From positions 2,790,001 to 2,854,000 of the forward strand of contig NZ_LR590469.1 of NCBI RefSeq assembly GCF_901472495.1: a stretch of 64,000 nt of DNA, written 5' to 3'. Positions 1 to 8,302 of the stretch are shown here, one piece after another. This DNA comes from Yersinia enterocolitica subsp. enterocolitica (GTDB taxonomy: Bacteria > Pseudomonadota > Gammaproteobacteria > Enterobacterales > Enterobacteriaceae). The position numbers were made by a program, and so were the translations under genes. The notes beneath the pieces were generated by a model. That model did no database searches. It was given only the letters and a program-made list of their open reading frames with translations, and was not told where the DNA came from. Position 1 is the stretch's first letter, and every line of letters starts with the position of its first letter.

Positions 1-877
1 GTGCCGCTTTCACACCTGCACTACCATAACCCAACTCGACTGACAGGCTATTGGGGAACAAGAAGTGCAACAACGGTGTGTTGCCGATACCACATACTTG
101 GATGTGTTGTTGCCCTTGCTGCTGCAAGTACTTACTTACCCCCATAGCAATAGTATCAGAGGCACATACCAGTGCAGAGGTATCGGGTTTTATCACTTGA
201 GGCGCAAGCTGAAAGCCGCTCTGATAGCTCAATTCTCCCAACGCAACAGTGGAAGTCAGGCCATATTGCTGGCAGTAATCGAGATAAGATTGATGACGAC
301 GCATACCGGTCGTGGCATCCGAGGGCTGCACACCGATATAACTAATATAGCGATGCCCGGCCTGGCGCAGTTTATCCATCAGCAGTCGCACCGCCCCTTC
401 ATCGTCATAACAAACCGAAGAGAAACCGGTATATTCTCGCGCCAGCACCACCATTTTTTCCTGCCACGGCACGAGCATGTCTGCGGTTAAGCCGGTGAAA
501 CCAAACAGAATGACACCATCGACATGGCGCTGTTGTAAAACATGTAGATGTTCGCAAACCAGTTCGGGATCAAACTGACTCTCCATCAGAATAGGGTCGT
601 AACCTTGCTGATAGAACAGCGGCAACATGGTTCGCACCGCCTGATTCTCAGAGGGAGAATCCAGACGCGAGACAATAATCCCCACCACTTTATCGCTCTG
701 ACCACGCATCGCGCGGGCCGATTTTGATGGGGTAAACCCCTGTTGACGGATAACCGCCTCAACTCGCTCGCGCGTCTGTGGGCTAACACTGCCTTCATTG
801 TTTAATACCCGTGAAACGGTGGATTTTCCGACTCCACTCATGCGGGCAATGTCCTTAATGGTCAAACGGTTTTGCAT
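1..877 (-). CDS. treR: Trehalose operon repressor TreR (LacI family), 3' end outside window
   Basis: LacI/GalR-family repressor that in enterobacteria controls trehalose PTS genes and responds to trehalose-6-phosphate. The product starts MQNRLTIKDIARMSGVGKST, a LacI-type helix-turn-helix (residues about 5-25) followed by the hinge region, and continues into a periplasmic-binding-protein-like effector domain. Wording is close to E. coli TreR throughout, for example RAMRGQSDKVV and MESQFDPELV. The start ATG is at 877-875. The reading frame stays open to base 1 (292 codons visible), so roughly the last 20-25 codons are missing. It is divergent from mgtA, the same neighbour pair as in E. coli. 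The trehalose transport genes would lie further left. The identification rests on remembered family sequence. Confidence 0.93.
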   Translation of the reverse strand, partial: MQNRLTIKDIARMSGVGKSTVSRVLNNEGSVSPQTRERVEAVIRQQGFTPSKSARAMRGQSDKVVGIIVSRLDSPSENQAVRTMLPLFYQQGYDPILMESQFDPELVCEHLHVLQQRHVDGVILFGFTGLTADMLVPWQEKMVVLAREYTGFSSVCYDDEGAVRLLMDKLRQAGHRYISYIGVQPSDATTGMRRHQSYLDYCQQYGLTSTVALGELSYQSGFQLAPQVIKPDTSALVCASDTIAMGVSKYLQQQGQQHIQVCGIGNTPLLHFLFPNSLSVELGYGSAGVKAA

Positions 878-1169
878 GGTTTACCTAATGTTTAGGTTTG
901 AATACATATAATAAACTGATTATTTATAGCTACCGTATTATTTATATTTACCAGAACGGTGGGAAGCATACCATGCCCAGAATCAGACTCAGCGCATGAT
1001 ATCCCTATGACTGGTAACATATTATTACCCTAACGGATGAAATTCCCGTCAGGGTGATTTTTGCCGTGGCAATAATTATGACGCAGTTTATTGTTTGTAT
1101 AACTGTTTGAGTGCGATGGTGTGCCGCTCAAACAAATCGATTCTTCACTCACCGGAGGTTAATTACCCA

Positions 1170-1214
1170 GTGGACCCTGTTCCCTCAATCTACACCCTTT
1201 GGGTGTACCGATAA
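1170..1214 (+). CDS. mgtL: Candidate MgtL-like leader peptide (14 codons)
   Basis: A GTG-started frame of 14 codons (product VDPVPSIYTLWVYR, read with initiator Met) is preceded by GGAGG at 1154-1158, 11 bases upstream. Known MgtL in Salmonella and E. coli is a 17-residue, proline-rich peptide beginning MEPDP. Its translation controls whether the mgtA message is completed, and acidic-proline starts destabilise the ribosome at low magnesium. The peptide here also opens with an acidic-Pro pair (Asp2-Pro3) and has Pro5. Its stop codon falls inside the left arm of a 9-bp hairpin. The assignment is inferred from position, Shine-Dalgarno and pattern. The peptide sequence otherwise differs from the known one. 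Confidence 0.5.
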   Translation: MDPVPSIYTLWVYR

Positions 1215-1248
1215 GGTAATTCCCCGTCTGACGTGGCTGCCTTATCGG
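1208..1248 (+). promoter_or_regulatory. Leader hairpin overlapping the mgtL-like stop codon
   Basis: Perfect inverted repeat CCGATAAGG (1208-1216) and CCTTATCGG (1240-1248), 9 bp with a 23-base loop, in the mgtA leader. The TAA of the upstream short frame (1212-1214) lies in the left arm. A ribosome at the end of the peptide would therefore hold the stem open, as expected of a translation-coupled attenuator. There is no T run directly after it, so it is not an intrinsic terminator by itself. Confidence 0.5.
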
Positions 1249-1383
1249 ATAACAATCTGATAAGCAGTCACTGCGCATTCTCCTTGCGTTGGTTTCTGCT
1301 GCTGATGTTTTTGCCCTCTCTACGGCAGGTTTGCCGTGGGCGCTACCTGAAGACAATTCAGGTATGACAGTAAGGTTTGAACC

Positions 1384-4104
1384 ATGCAAATTAAAAATTT
1401 CACCCGCCAATTGCTCAATGTATTGAGCCGCAACCTGCCCCGCCGCCTGATCCGTCGGGAAACCATGCTTGAGGGGGTTTCAGCAGGAAGTACGGCAAAA
1501 GATATCCCGGCAGAACTGGCCCGGCAGCGTTTGCAGTGTGCCAATGAAATGCCGCAACAGCTTTATCAACGCTTTCACAGCCACCCCGAAGGCCTGACTG
1601 AGCAAGAAGCCGAGGCTATTCGCCTGAATAGTGGCAGTAATTTGATTGAAAATCAGCAAGCTACCCCTTGGTGGGTTCACCTATGGCACTGTTATCGCAA
1701 CCCCTTTAACTTACTATTGACCATTCTGGCCTTGATTTCTTACGCCACGGAAGACCTCACCGCCGCAGTGGTAATTGGTGCTATGGTGCTGATTTCCACT
1801 CTGATGCACTTTATTCAGGAGGCTCGCTCTAACCGTGCGGCAGATGCGCTGAAAGCCATGGTCAGCAACACCGCCACGGTGCTGCGCAGTGATGCCCATA
1901 CTGGCAAAAGCGAACATCGCGAACTGCCGATTTCCCAATTGGTGCCTGGCGATATTATTAAACTCTCTGCCGGTGACATGATCCCGGCGGATTTACGTAT
2001 TCTGGTGGCAAAAGATCTGTTTATCAGCCAGGCCGCCCTGACTGGTGAATCTCTGCCGGTGGAGAAAGTGGCGCAGTGCCGGGAGTGTGATGAACAAAAC
2101 CCATTGCAGCGGGATACCCTGTGCTTTATGGGCACCAATGTGGTGAGTGGATCAGCACTGGCCATCGTTATCGGTACCGGTAATCAAACCTATTTTGGCC
2201 TGTTAGCTGAGCGTGTGACCCATCAGGATGAACAGCCCAATGCTTTCCAGAGTGGTATCAGCAAAGTCAGCTGGTTGTTGATTCGCTTTATGTTGGTCAT
2301 GACACCCATTGTGTTGTTAATCAATGGTTTTACCAAAGGTGACTGGTGGGAAGCGGCACTATTTGCTCTCTCGGTTGCCGTGGGTTTGACCCCAGAAATG
2401 CTGCCGATGATCGTCACATCCACATTGGCAAAAGGGGCGGTAAAGCTATCAAAACAAAAAGTTATCGTCAAACGGCTGGACGCTATTCAGAACTTTGGCG
2501 CGATGGATGTTCTGTGTACCGACAAGACCGGCACCTTGACCCAAGATAAGATTGTGCTGGAGAGCCATACCGACGTATTTGGAGCCAATTGTGAGCGGGT
2601 ACTGCGCTACGCCTGGCTCAACAGTTACTACCAAACCGGCTTGAAAAACCTGCTGGACGTGGCGGTGCTTTCGTCCATGACTGATTCATCCCAGTCTGCT
2701 GAAATACTGGCAGGTTACCGTAAAATCGATGAAATCCCATTTGATTTTGAGCGCCGCCGGATGTCCGTGGTGGTCAGCGACCAATCGGATTATCACGAGT
2801 TAATCTGCAAAGGCGCATTGGAAGAGATGCTGTCTATTTGCCGCCATGTCCGTCAGGGAGATGACGTCATCCCAATGACCGATGCGCTGCTGGCACGTAT
2901 CCGCCGCGTTACCGATGAGCAAAACCAGCAAGGGCTAAGGGTGGTAGCAGTCGCCACACGGATTTTGCCAGCATATCAGCGCAATTATGCGGTTATCGAC
3001 GAATATGACCTGATTCTTGAAGGTTATATCGCCTTCCTCGATCCGCCAAAAGAGAGCACCGCACCCGCACTACTGGCATTGAAAAACAGTGGCGTCAGCG
3101 TAAAAATTCTTACAGGTGACAATGAGTTAGTGGCGCGTAAAGTTTGTAAAGATGTCGGGCTGTCTGTCGAAAAAGTTTTGCGTGGCAGTGATATCGAACA
3201 AATGAGTGAGGCTGAATTGACTGAAGCCACCCGCACCACCACCGTATTTGCGAAGCTGACACCGATGCATAAAGAGCGCATTGTGCAAAATCTGCGGCAG
3301 GCGGGGCATGTGGTCGGCTTTATGGGCGATGGTATCAACGATGCTCCGGCACTGCGGGCGGCGGATATCGGGATCTCGGTAGATTCGGCAGTAGATATTG
3401 CCAAGGAAGCGGCTGATATCATTTTGCTGGAAAAGAGCCTGATGGTACTGGAACAGGGCGTGATAGAAGGCCGCCGTACCTTTGCCAACATGCTGAAATA
3501 CATCAAAATGACCGCCAGTTCCAACTTCGGGAATGTTTTCAGCGTGCTAATTGCCAGTGCATTTTTACCTTTCTTGCCGATGTTGCCGCTACATCTGCTA
3601 ATCCAGAACCTAATGTATGATATTTCTCAAATTGCCATTCCATTTGATAATGTCGACGAAGAGCAACTGGCCAAACCACAACGCTGGAACGCCGGCGATC
3701 TTGGGCGCTTTATGGTGTTCTTTGGGCCGATAAGTTCAATCTTTGACGTTTTGACCTTCAGTTTAATGTGGTGGGTATTTAAAGCTAATACGCCGGAAAT
3801 GCAGACCTTGTTCCAGTCTGGCTGGTTCGTTGAAGGGCTGCTGTCCCAGACCTTGATTGTACATATGATTCGCACCCGTAAAATTCCCTTTATTCAAAGT
3901 CGCGCTTCGTGGCCGCTGTGCCTAATGACATTGGCAGTGGTGGTAGTCGGTATCGGGCTGACCTTCTCGCCACTGGCCGGATTCCTGCAATTACAGGCAC
4001 TACCACTCTCATACTTCCCATGGCTGATTGTGATTTTGGCAGGTTACATGGTGACGACACAGCTAGTGAAAGGCTGGTTTGTCAGGAGATATGGCTGGCA
4101 GTGA
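1384..4104 (+). CDS. mgtA: Magnesium-transporting P-type ATPase MgtA
   Basis: Inner-membrane P-type ATPase that imports Mg2+ at ATP cost when Mg2+ is scarce. The 906-residue product has the TGES actuator motif at 220-223, the phosphorylation motif DKTGTLT starting at Asp380, and the hinge motif GDGINDAP at 648-655. Hydrophobic transmembrane stretches flank the actuator domain, and a block of membrane helices forms the last 220 residues, as in subclass PIIIB. The C-terminus ends with RRYGWQ as in E. coli MgtA, and the length is near the usual 898. The 5' leader holds a candidate leader peptide and hairpin, which suggests control of elongation by Mg2+ or translation in addition to PhoPQ. It stands alone between treR and the oppositely oriented PRD regulator. 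Confidence 0.96.
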   Translation: MQIKNFTRQLLNVLSRNLPRRLIRRETMLEGVSAGSTAKDIPAELARQRLQCANEMPQQLYQRFHSHPEGLTEQEAEAIRLNSGSNLIENQQATPWWVHLWHCYRNPFNLLLTILALISYATEDLTAAVVIGAMVLISTLMHFIQEARSNRAADALKAMVSNTATVLRSDAHTGKSEHRELPISQLVPGDIIKLSAGDMIPADLRILVAKDLFISQAALTGESLPVEKVAQCRECDEQNPLQRDTLCFMGTNVVSGSALAIVIGTGNQTYFGLLAERVTHQDEQPNAFQSGISKVSWLLIRFMLVMTPIVLLINGFTKGDWWEAALFALSVAVGLTPEMLPMIVTSTLAKGAVKLSKQKVIVKRLDAIQNFGAMDVLCTDKTGTLTQDKIVLESHTDVFGANCERVLRYAWLNSYYQTGLKNLLDVAVLSSMTDSSQSAEILAGYRKIDEIPFDFERRRMSVVVSDQSDYHELICKGALEEMLSICRHVRQGDDVIPMTDALLARIRRVTDEQNQQGLRVVAVATRILPAYQRNYAVIDEYDLILEGYIAFLDPPKESTAPALLALKNSGVSVKILTGDNELVARKVCKDVGLSVEKVLRGSDIEQMSEAELTEATRTTTVFAKLTPMHKERIVQNLRQAGHVVGFMGDGINDAPALRAADIGISVDSAVDIAKEAADIILLEKSLMVLEQGVIEGRRTFANMLKYIKMTASSNFGNVFSVLIASAFLPFLPMLPLHLLIQNLMYDISQIAIPFDNVDEEQLAKPQRWNAGDLGRFMVFFGPISSIFDVLTFSLMWWVFKANTPEMQTLFQSGWFVEGLLSQTLIVHMIRTRKIPFIQSRASWPLCLMTLAVVVVGIGLTFSPLAGFLQLQALPLSYFPWLIVILAGYMVTTQLVKGWFVRRYGWQ

Positions 4105-4121
4105 TTCGGATTTAGTTATCG

Positions 4122-4163
4122 GTTCGGTTGATATGGGTTCAGGAACGGTATTAACAACCGAAC
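4122..4163. terminator. Inverted repeat between convergent mgtA and regulator gene
   Basis: GTTCGGTTG (4122-4130) pairs perfectly with CAACCGAAC (4155-4163) in the gap between the converging genes. Neither side has a clear T run, so it could be a Rho-assisted 3' end or an mRNA-stabilising structure. Confidence 0.35.
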
Positions 4164-4225
4164 TCATCACCGTATAACACCACCGAGTCGCTCACTCACT
4201 TAATCGGATAAAAATAAAATATGAA

Positions 4226-6154
4226 TTAAATTCGACTCAAACAATCAATCGCAATAGCCTTAAAACTATCAAAATGCTGGCTGCTCAATAAACGGCTCAT
4301 CGAGCGCTCACGCACAAAGGTGACGAACAAGTCATAAATCGCCATCGCTTCCTCATAATCGGTTTTACTGATAGCTAACAGGAAAATGACATGAGCCACT
4401 TCGCCATCCCCCCAGGCAATGCCATTAGGTGCCAACAAAGTGACCACTACTGTTTTCTTGGCTAATAAGCCCAGTGAATGTGGCAATGCTATCCCTTCAC
4501 CCAGCATGGTAGAGACAATCGCTTCTCGCTCCACCACTGACGGGTAGAAATCTGCATCCACAAAACCTTCTTCTTCCAACTGGCTACAGATTTTTTTAAA
4601 CAACTGCTCCTGCGTCATCGGCTGGTCGATAATCATAAAGTGCTGACTATCAAAAAACTTTTCCAGCATGTAAGGCCGGGTACGATCAACTAAGACCAAC
4701 TTACCCAGCTGCTCTAACTGATATTCCGTCGGGAAGGGGGACATCACTACTACCGGCTTGTTCTTTTCCGTTAATCGCGAATTAGAAATAATGAAATCTT
4801 CGTCGATATGGTCAAGATTTTCGTAATCACGCAGGGAAATGGTTTGAGTCATCACAATTTGTGGATACTTACGCGAGATCTGCGCCTGAATCATTCGGGT
4901 AGTGGAATTACCGGTATCACACACCAGCATCACCTGTGGATGGCGCTGATAACCAATGTTGTAATGGCGCTCCAAACCTACCCCTATGTGCAACACCAGA
5001 TAGCCAATTTCATTTTCACTTAAGCTGTAAGGCGTATATTTTCCCCAACTGGAAACCGCCGCCAATGTGACGTCATAGGCCATCGGATAGTGCTGTTTAA
5101 TATTTGATAACAATGGGTTAGGAATCGTAATCTGATACTTCACCCGGGTTATCATGGTCTTGATATGGGTGAGTAAATCAACCCGCAGCTGCTTATCGCC
5201 CTGCAAATTGTAGTTATAGTGAGCATTAATGTACGAAAGGATGTAGTCCACCAGCGTCTCTTCGTCATCGGCATTGATTTCACTCGGTCGACTGGTATTT
5301 AACTGGCTGGCCTGCACCCGGCGGGCGGCAATATTCACACGTAAATAAGCTTCTTCGGCAGCTGAAATATCTTTTCCTGACAGCAATTTAAGCTCAGTAG
5401 CCAAACGGCCCGAGGCTAACTTAACCGCCTCATCCACATCTTCGGCATCAAAATCAGATAAGGGATAACCGTCGGTGATACGCTTTATTGCCACCGCACA
5501 GTAGAAAATCAGGTATTGCTCGCCTTCATCGGTTAACCGTACGGCATATTGCGCGAGTAATTCATGCAGCAACCGCGTCAATTCTGGAATGGTTTGGATA
5601 CTTAAAAACTCATTTTTTAATAACGGGTTATCAGTATCTTGCAATTGTAATTGGAACAGTAAATCTGTCAGGCAGGTACGGATAGCCAGCTCAGAACCAA
5701 ACAACTTCATACCATAACGAGGCTTAGTTTCGATGGTCAAATGATAGCGGTTTAACCTTTCTCTCACCTCTGCCATATCATTTTGCAATGTGCCACGGCT
5801 GACAAACCATTCATCGGCTAAATCTTCTAGCTTCAATGAAAAGGCAGAGGTCAAAAAACGGATTAACAGATAATGCACCCGCTCATTGGCGGTGCGCGGC
5901 GTCAGATGCACCTTACGATTTTGCTGCTGTAGGCTACGGAAGCGGTCGGCATCTTCCACCATCAGCCGATAACCGAAACCACGATTATGCACAAAGTGCG
6001 CGCCATAATGCTCCAGAATCTCATTCAACGCCGTAATATCAGCCCGAACAGTACGTGTCGAGACCGCAAAACGTTTCGCCAACTCCTCCTGAGGTAGCGT
6101 TTCCGATTGCAGTGCATCAAACATATAGGCCAGGCGTTGATAGGGAAATCTCAC
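4226..6154 (-). CDS. PRD-containing transcription activator with EIIB-like and EIIA domains
   Basis: A 642-residue regulator of the MtlR/LicR/BglG-like class. It has an N-terminal winged helix (about 5-70, AVSTRTVRADITALNEIL), a second helix region, two PRD domains (about 190-400), an EIIB-like domain with a cysteine at 412 (VCDTGNS), and a C-terminal EIIA-type domain with the usual active-site histidine at 559 (GIALPHS). There is no RNA-binding CAT domain, so it should act on DNA rather than as an antiterminator. Such proteins are switched by phosphorylation from PTS HPr and EIIB components. The start is GTG at 6154 with GGAG upstream. It is the last gene of the ten-gene operon and is its likely local activator. 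That role is inferred from context. Confidence 0.85.
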   Translation of the reverse strand: MRFPYQRLAYMFDALQSETLPQEELAKRFAVSTRTVRADITALNEILEHYGAHFVHNRGFGYRLMVEDADRFRSLQQQNRKVHLTPRTANERVHYLLIRFLTSAFSLKLEDLADEWFVSRGTLQNDMAEVRERLNRYHLTIETKPRYGMKLFGSELAIRTCLTDLLFQLQLQDTDNPLLKNEFLSIQTIPELTRLLHELLAQYAVRLTDEGEQYLIFYCAVAIKRITDGYPLSDFDAEDVDEAVKLASGRLATELKLLSGKDISAAEEAYLRVNIAARRVQASQLNTSRPSEINADDEETLVDYILSYINAHYNYNLQGDKQLRVDLLTHIKTMITRVKYQITIPNPLLSNIKQHYPMAYDVTLAAVSSWGKYTPYSLSENEIGYLVLHIGVGLERHYNIGYQRHPQVMLVCDTGNSTTRMIQAQISRKYPQIVMTQTISLRDYENLDHIDEDFIISNSRLTEKNKPVVVMSPFPTEYQLEQLGKLVLVDRTRPYMLEKFFDSQHFMIIDQPMTQEQLFKKICSQLEEEGFVDADFYPSVVEREAIVSTMLGEGIALPHSLGLLAKKTVVVTLLAPNGIAWGDGEVAHVIFLLAISKTDYEEAMAIYDLFVTFVRERSMSRLLSSQHFDSFKAIAIDCLSRI

Positions 6155-6225
6155 TGCTCCACTCCATTATTGAGAACATATTGCTGCCCCCTGCCAGCAT
6201 GGCCGCAGGGGGCGCGTACCTCATA

Positions 6226-7449
6226 TCATTTTTTCTGTGCGGCTGGGACGAACACCATTTGCGATGGGCTGCCAACGGCGGTATAGCCTGGGACAAAGGT
6301 CAATTTGCCACTTTGCGGAGAGACTTTAAAGCGCGTTATGTTATCGCTGCGTTGATTCAGGGCGTATAAATAGTGCCCCGTAGGATCAAGCACCAGCGTG
6401 CGCGGGTAGTCGCCCCGTGTCCATACTTCCTCAACTGGCTTAAATTCACCGTCAGCTGTCACTGCAAATTGGCCGATACTATTATGCAAACGGTTCGCGA
6501 CATACAGGAATTTGCCGTCTTTCGAGAGCGTCAGGCCCGCTGCAAAGTTGGTGCCGCGATAATCAGCTGGGAGTGACGACAGAGTATATCGCTGTTTCAA
6601 CGTACCTTTTTCTGTATCCAACTGATAGCTGGTGAGGGTTGAGGCTTCTTCGTTGATTAAGAATAGTGTTTTGCCGTTAGGGTGGAACACAAAATGCCGT
6701 GGGCCAGCACCGGCAGATGAGGCATCAATGAACGGCGGCAAGTTCGGTATCAATTTGCCATTATCCGCATCAAAGCGGTATTGATAAATTCTGTCTAACC
6801 CCAGATCGGTGGAGAACACGAATTTGCCACTCGGTGAGCTGGCTATCATATGTGCATGTGGGCCATTGTGGTCACTGCTGGCAAAGCTCCCTTCCACCGC
6901 AGCCGCAGGTTTTGCCGCGCCCGCCGGGCCTTCATCTTGCTCGACTGAACTGGCGTCAGAGAGTTTACCGCCACTTTGTACCGGGAAAACCGCCACCGAA
7001 CCGCTGATATAGTTAGCGACCAGTAAATGGCTGCCCGATGGCGTTAATGAGAGATACACCGGCCCGCCGCCCTGAGAATCAACCTGATTAATCAATGTCA
7101 AACTGCCATCAGTTGGATTAATGCTGTAAGCGGCAATCGCCCCATGCTTACCGCCATTGAAATCCGCAACCTCGCTGGCGACGTATAAGGTTTTCCCCTC
7201 AGCATCCACCACCAGTTGTGCCGGATTCGCTAGTGAGCTAACCAGCGTTTTCTCACTTAATTCACCCGATTTAGTATCAACCAAGAACCGGTAAACCCCT
7301 TCCCCGTTGGGATTATAAGTACCGACATAAGCAAAAGACTGATTGCCAGGCTGTGCCGCATGCGCCAGTGGATTAAACAGCGCGACCATAGCCAGAGCAA
7401 TACCTGCGGACAGGTCTTTCAAACCAGAATCTGTTGAACAGTTATGCAT
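6226..7449 (-). CDS. Exported lactonase-family beta-propeller protein
   Basis: A 407-residue protein of the 6-phosphogluconolactonase-like (Pgl/YbhE, lactonase) beta-propeller family. Repeated blade signatures include FAYVGTYNPNGEGVYRF, LLVANYISGSVAVF and FLYVANRLHNSIGQF, and AGPRHFVFHPNGK is typical of the family. Unlike cytosolic Pgl it has an N-terminal hydrophobic segment ending PLAHAAQ (about residues 12-33), a signal peptide, so it should work in the periplasm. Start ATG 7449 has AAGGACC just upstream. Co-transcription with sugar-acid enzymes suggests it opens an aldonolactone before uptake, which is an inference. The substrate is unknown. Confidence 0.82.
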   Translation of the reverse strand: MHNCSTDSGLKDLSAGIALAMVALFNPLAHAAQPGNQSFAYVGTYNPNGEGVYRFLVDTKSGELSEKTLVSSLANPAQLVVDAEGKTLYVASEVADFNGGKHGAIAAYSINPTDGSLTLINQVDSQGGGPVYLSLTPSGSHLLVANYISGSVAVFPVQSGGKLSDASSVEQDEGPAGAAKPAAAVEGSFASSDHNGPHAHMIASSPSGKFVFSTDLGLDRIYQYRFDADNGKLIPNLPPFIDASSAGAGPRHFVFHPNGKTLFLINEEASTLTSYQLDTEKGTLKQRYTLSSLPADYRGTNFAAGLTLSKDGKFLYVANRLHNSIGQFAVTADGEFKPVEEVWTRGDYPRTLVLDPTGHYLYALNQRSDNITRFKVSPQSGKLTFVPGYTAVGSPSQMVFVPAAQKK

Positions 7450-7558
7450 GTTGGTCCTTACTCATAGAGAAGAGCTACCAGAAGGTAGGTGTCGCGCCAA
7501 ACCAAACCGCCACACCTACCTCCGCCGATACTGAGTTTTTAACAGGTAAATTAGTGGG

Positions 7559-8299
7559 TTATTGCACTATCTTTTTCACGATATCCAATAATGTTTTCAC
7601 ATCTTCCGGGCGGGTATTGCCGGTCTTGCTATCAATAATCGAGCTATAGATATGCGGGATAACTTTCGTCACACCCGCATCCAGCGCGATTTGCACAATT
7701 TGTTCGAAATTATCCAGATCAATACCGCCGGTTGGCTCCAGCCAGAAACCAGTTGCTGCGCAAGCCTCGGCAACAAACCGATATTCATCAATAGAATCCA
7801 ACCCATTCATCGGGAAGAATTTTACCGAGCTGCCGCCCATATCTTTCAACATCGCAATGGCGGTAGTGACCGGCACAATCGCGTCTTTTTGCTGTGAACT
7901 GAGTGGGCCGGTTGAAATCTTCACATAACCGACTTTGCCAGTCGGTGATATCAGGCCATTGACCACAGTATCGTGCTGGCCTAGCAAGGCACGGCTGGCA
8001 CCGACGCCGGTAAATACCTGATTCACATGCTGTGGCTGTACCTGTTGCGAAATCTGACTCACCATCACCGACTGCCTGGGGTCACCCGCACCTAGCCCCA
8101 CCGACAAAGCATTGTCGATCAGGGCTGCGTACTCACGCATGTCTTTGACGGCACTGTCGACATCCGGGTAATTCTTCGATAACACACCCACCAGCACATG
8201 CCCTTCAGCAGCCTGATAAATCGCGCGCGCATTGTCTTTAGAACCGGCCAGCACATTCAAGCACACTCGGTCACGGTAATAATTGGGGGTCAGTTTCAT
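7559..8299 (-). CDS. DgaF-like 2-keto-3-deoxy-6-phosphogluconate aldolase (EF_0839 family)
   Basis: A 246-residue class I aldolase-type protein related to DgaF, which in Salmonella splits 2-keto-3-deoxy-gluconate-6-phosphate to pyruvate and glyceraldehyde-3-phosphate after DgaE action. Visible features are an N-terminal NYYRDRVCLNVLAGS stretch, a barrel strand GYVKISTGPLSS carrying the probable Schiff-base lysine, and the terminal segment FWLEPTGGIDLDNFEQIV typical of phosphate binding. AAAGGAGC lies ahead of ATG 8299, four bases past the DgaE-like stop, so the two are tightly coupled. The family is conserved next to DUF4310-4312 genes in other bacteria, for example enterococci. Confidence 0.85.
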   Translation of the reverse strand: MKLTPNYYRDRVCLNVLAGSKDNARAIYQAAEGHVLVGVLSKNYPDVDSAVKDMREYAALIDNALSVGLGAGDPRQSVMVSQISQQVQPQHVNQVFTGVGASRALLGQHDTVVNGLISPTGKVGYVKISTGPLSSQQKDAIVPVTTAIAMLKDMGGSSVKFFPMNGLDSIDEYRFVAEACAATGFWLEPTGGIDLDNFEQIVQIALDAGVTKVIPHIYSSIIDSKTGNTRPEDVKTLLDIVKKIVQ

Positions 8300-8302
8300 T
8301 GG

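Larger units (their letters stand above)
878..1383. other. Divergent treR/mgtA control region and mgtA leader
   Basis: About 500 bases without a large gene. It must hold both promoters. An imperfect hairpin (1028-1036 with 1046-1054, one mismatch) is followed by a short T stretch. A weak PhoP-box-like pattern lies at 1085-1101 (AGTTTA, 5 bases, TGTATA), and a direct repeat TGTTTG occurs at 1092-1097 and 1104-1109. The right half is the mgtA leader with a short open frame and a strong hairpin, listed separately. Confidence 0.6.

Noticed and set aside
1028..1054. Imperfect hairpin with T stretch between treR and mgtA
   Set aside because: It has one stem mismatch and no gene upstream on that strand; it could be chance or a leader structure, too weak to call a terminator.
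1085..1101. PhoP-box-like AGTTTA-N5-TGTATA upstream of mgtA
   Set aside because: Only the first half is a good match, so it is noted in the region entry but not claimed as a site.
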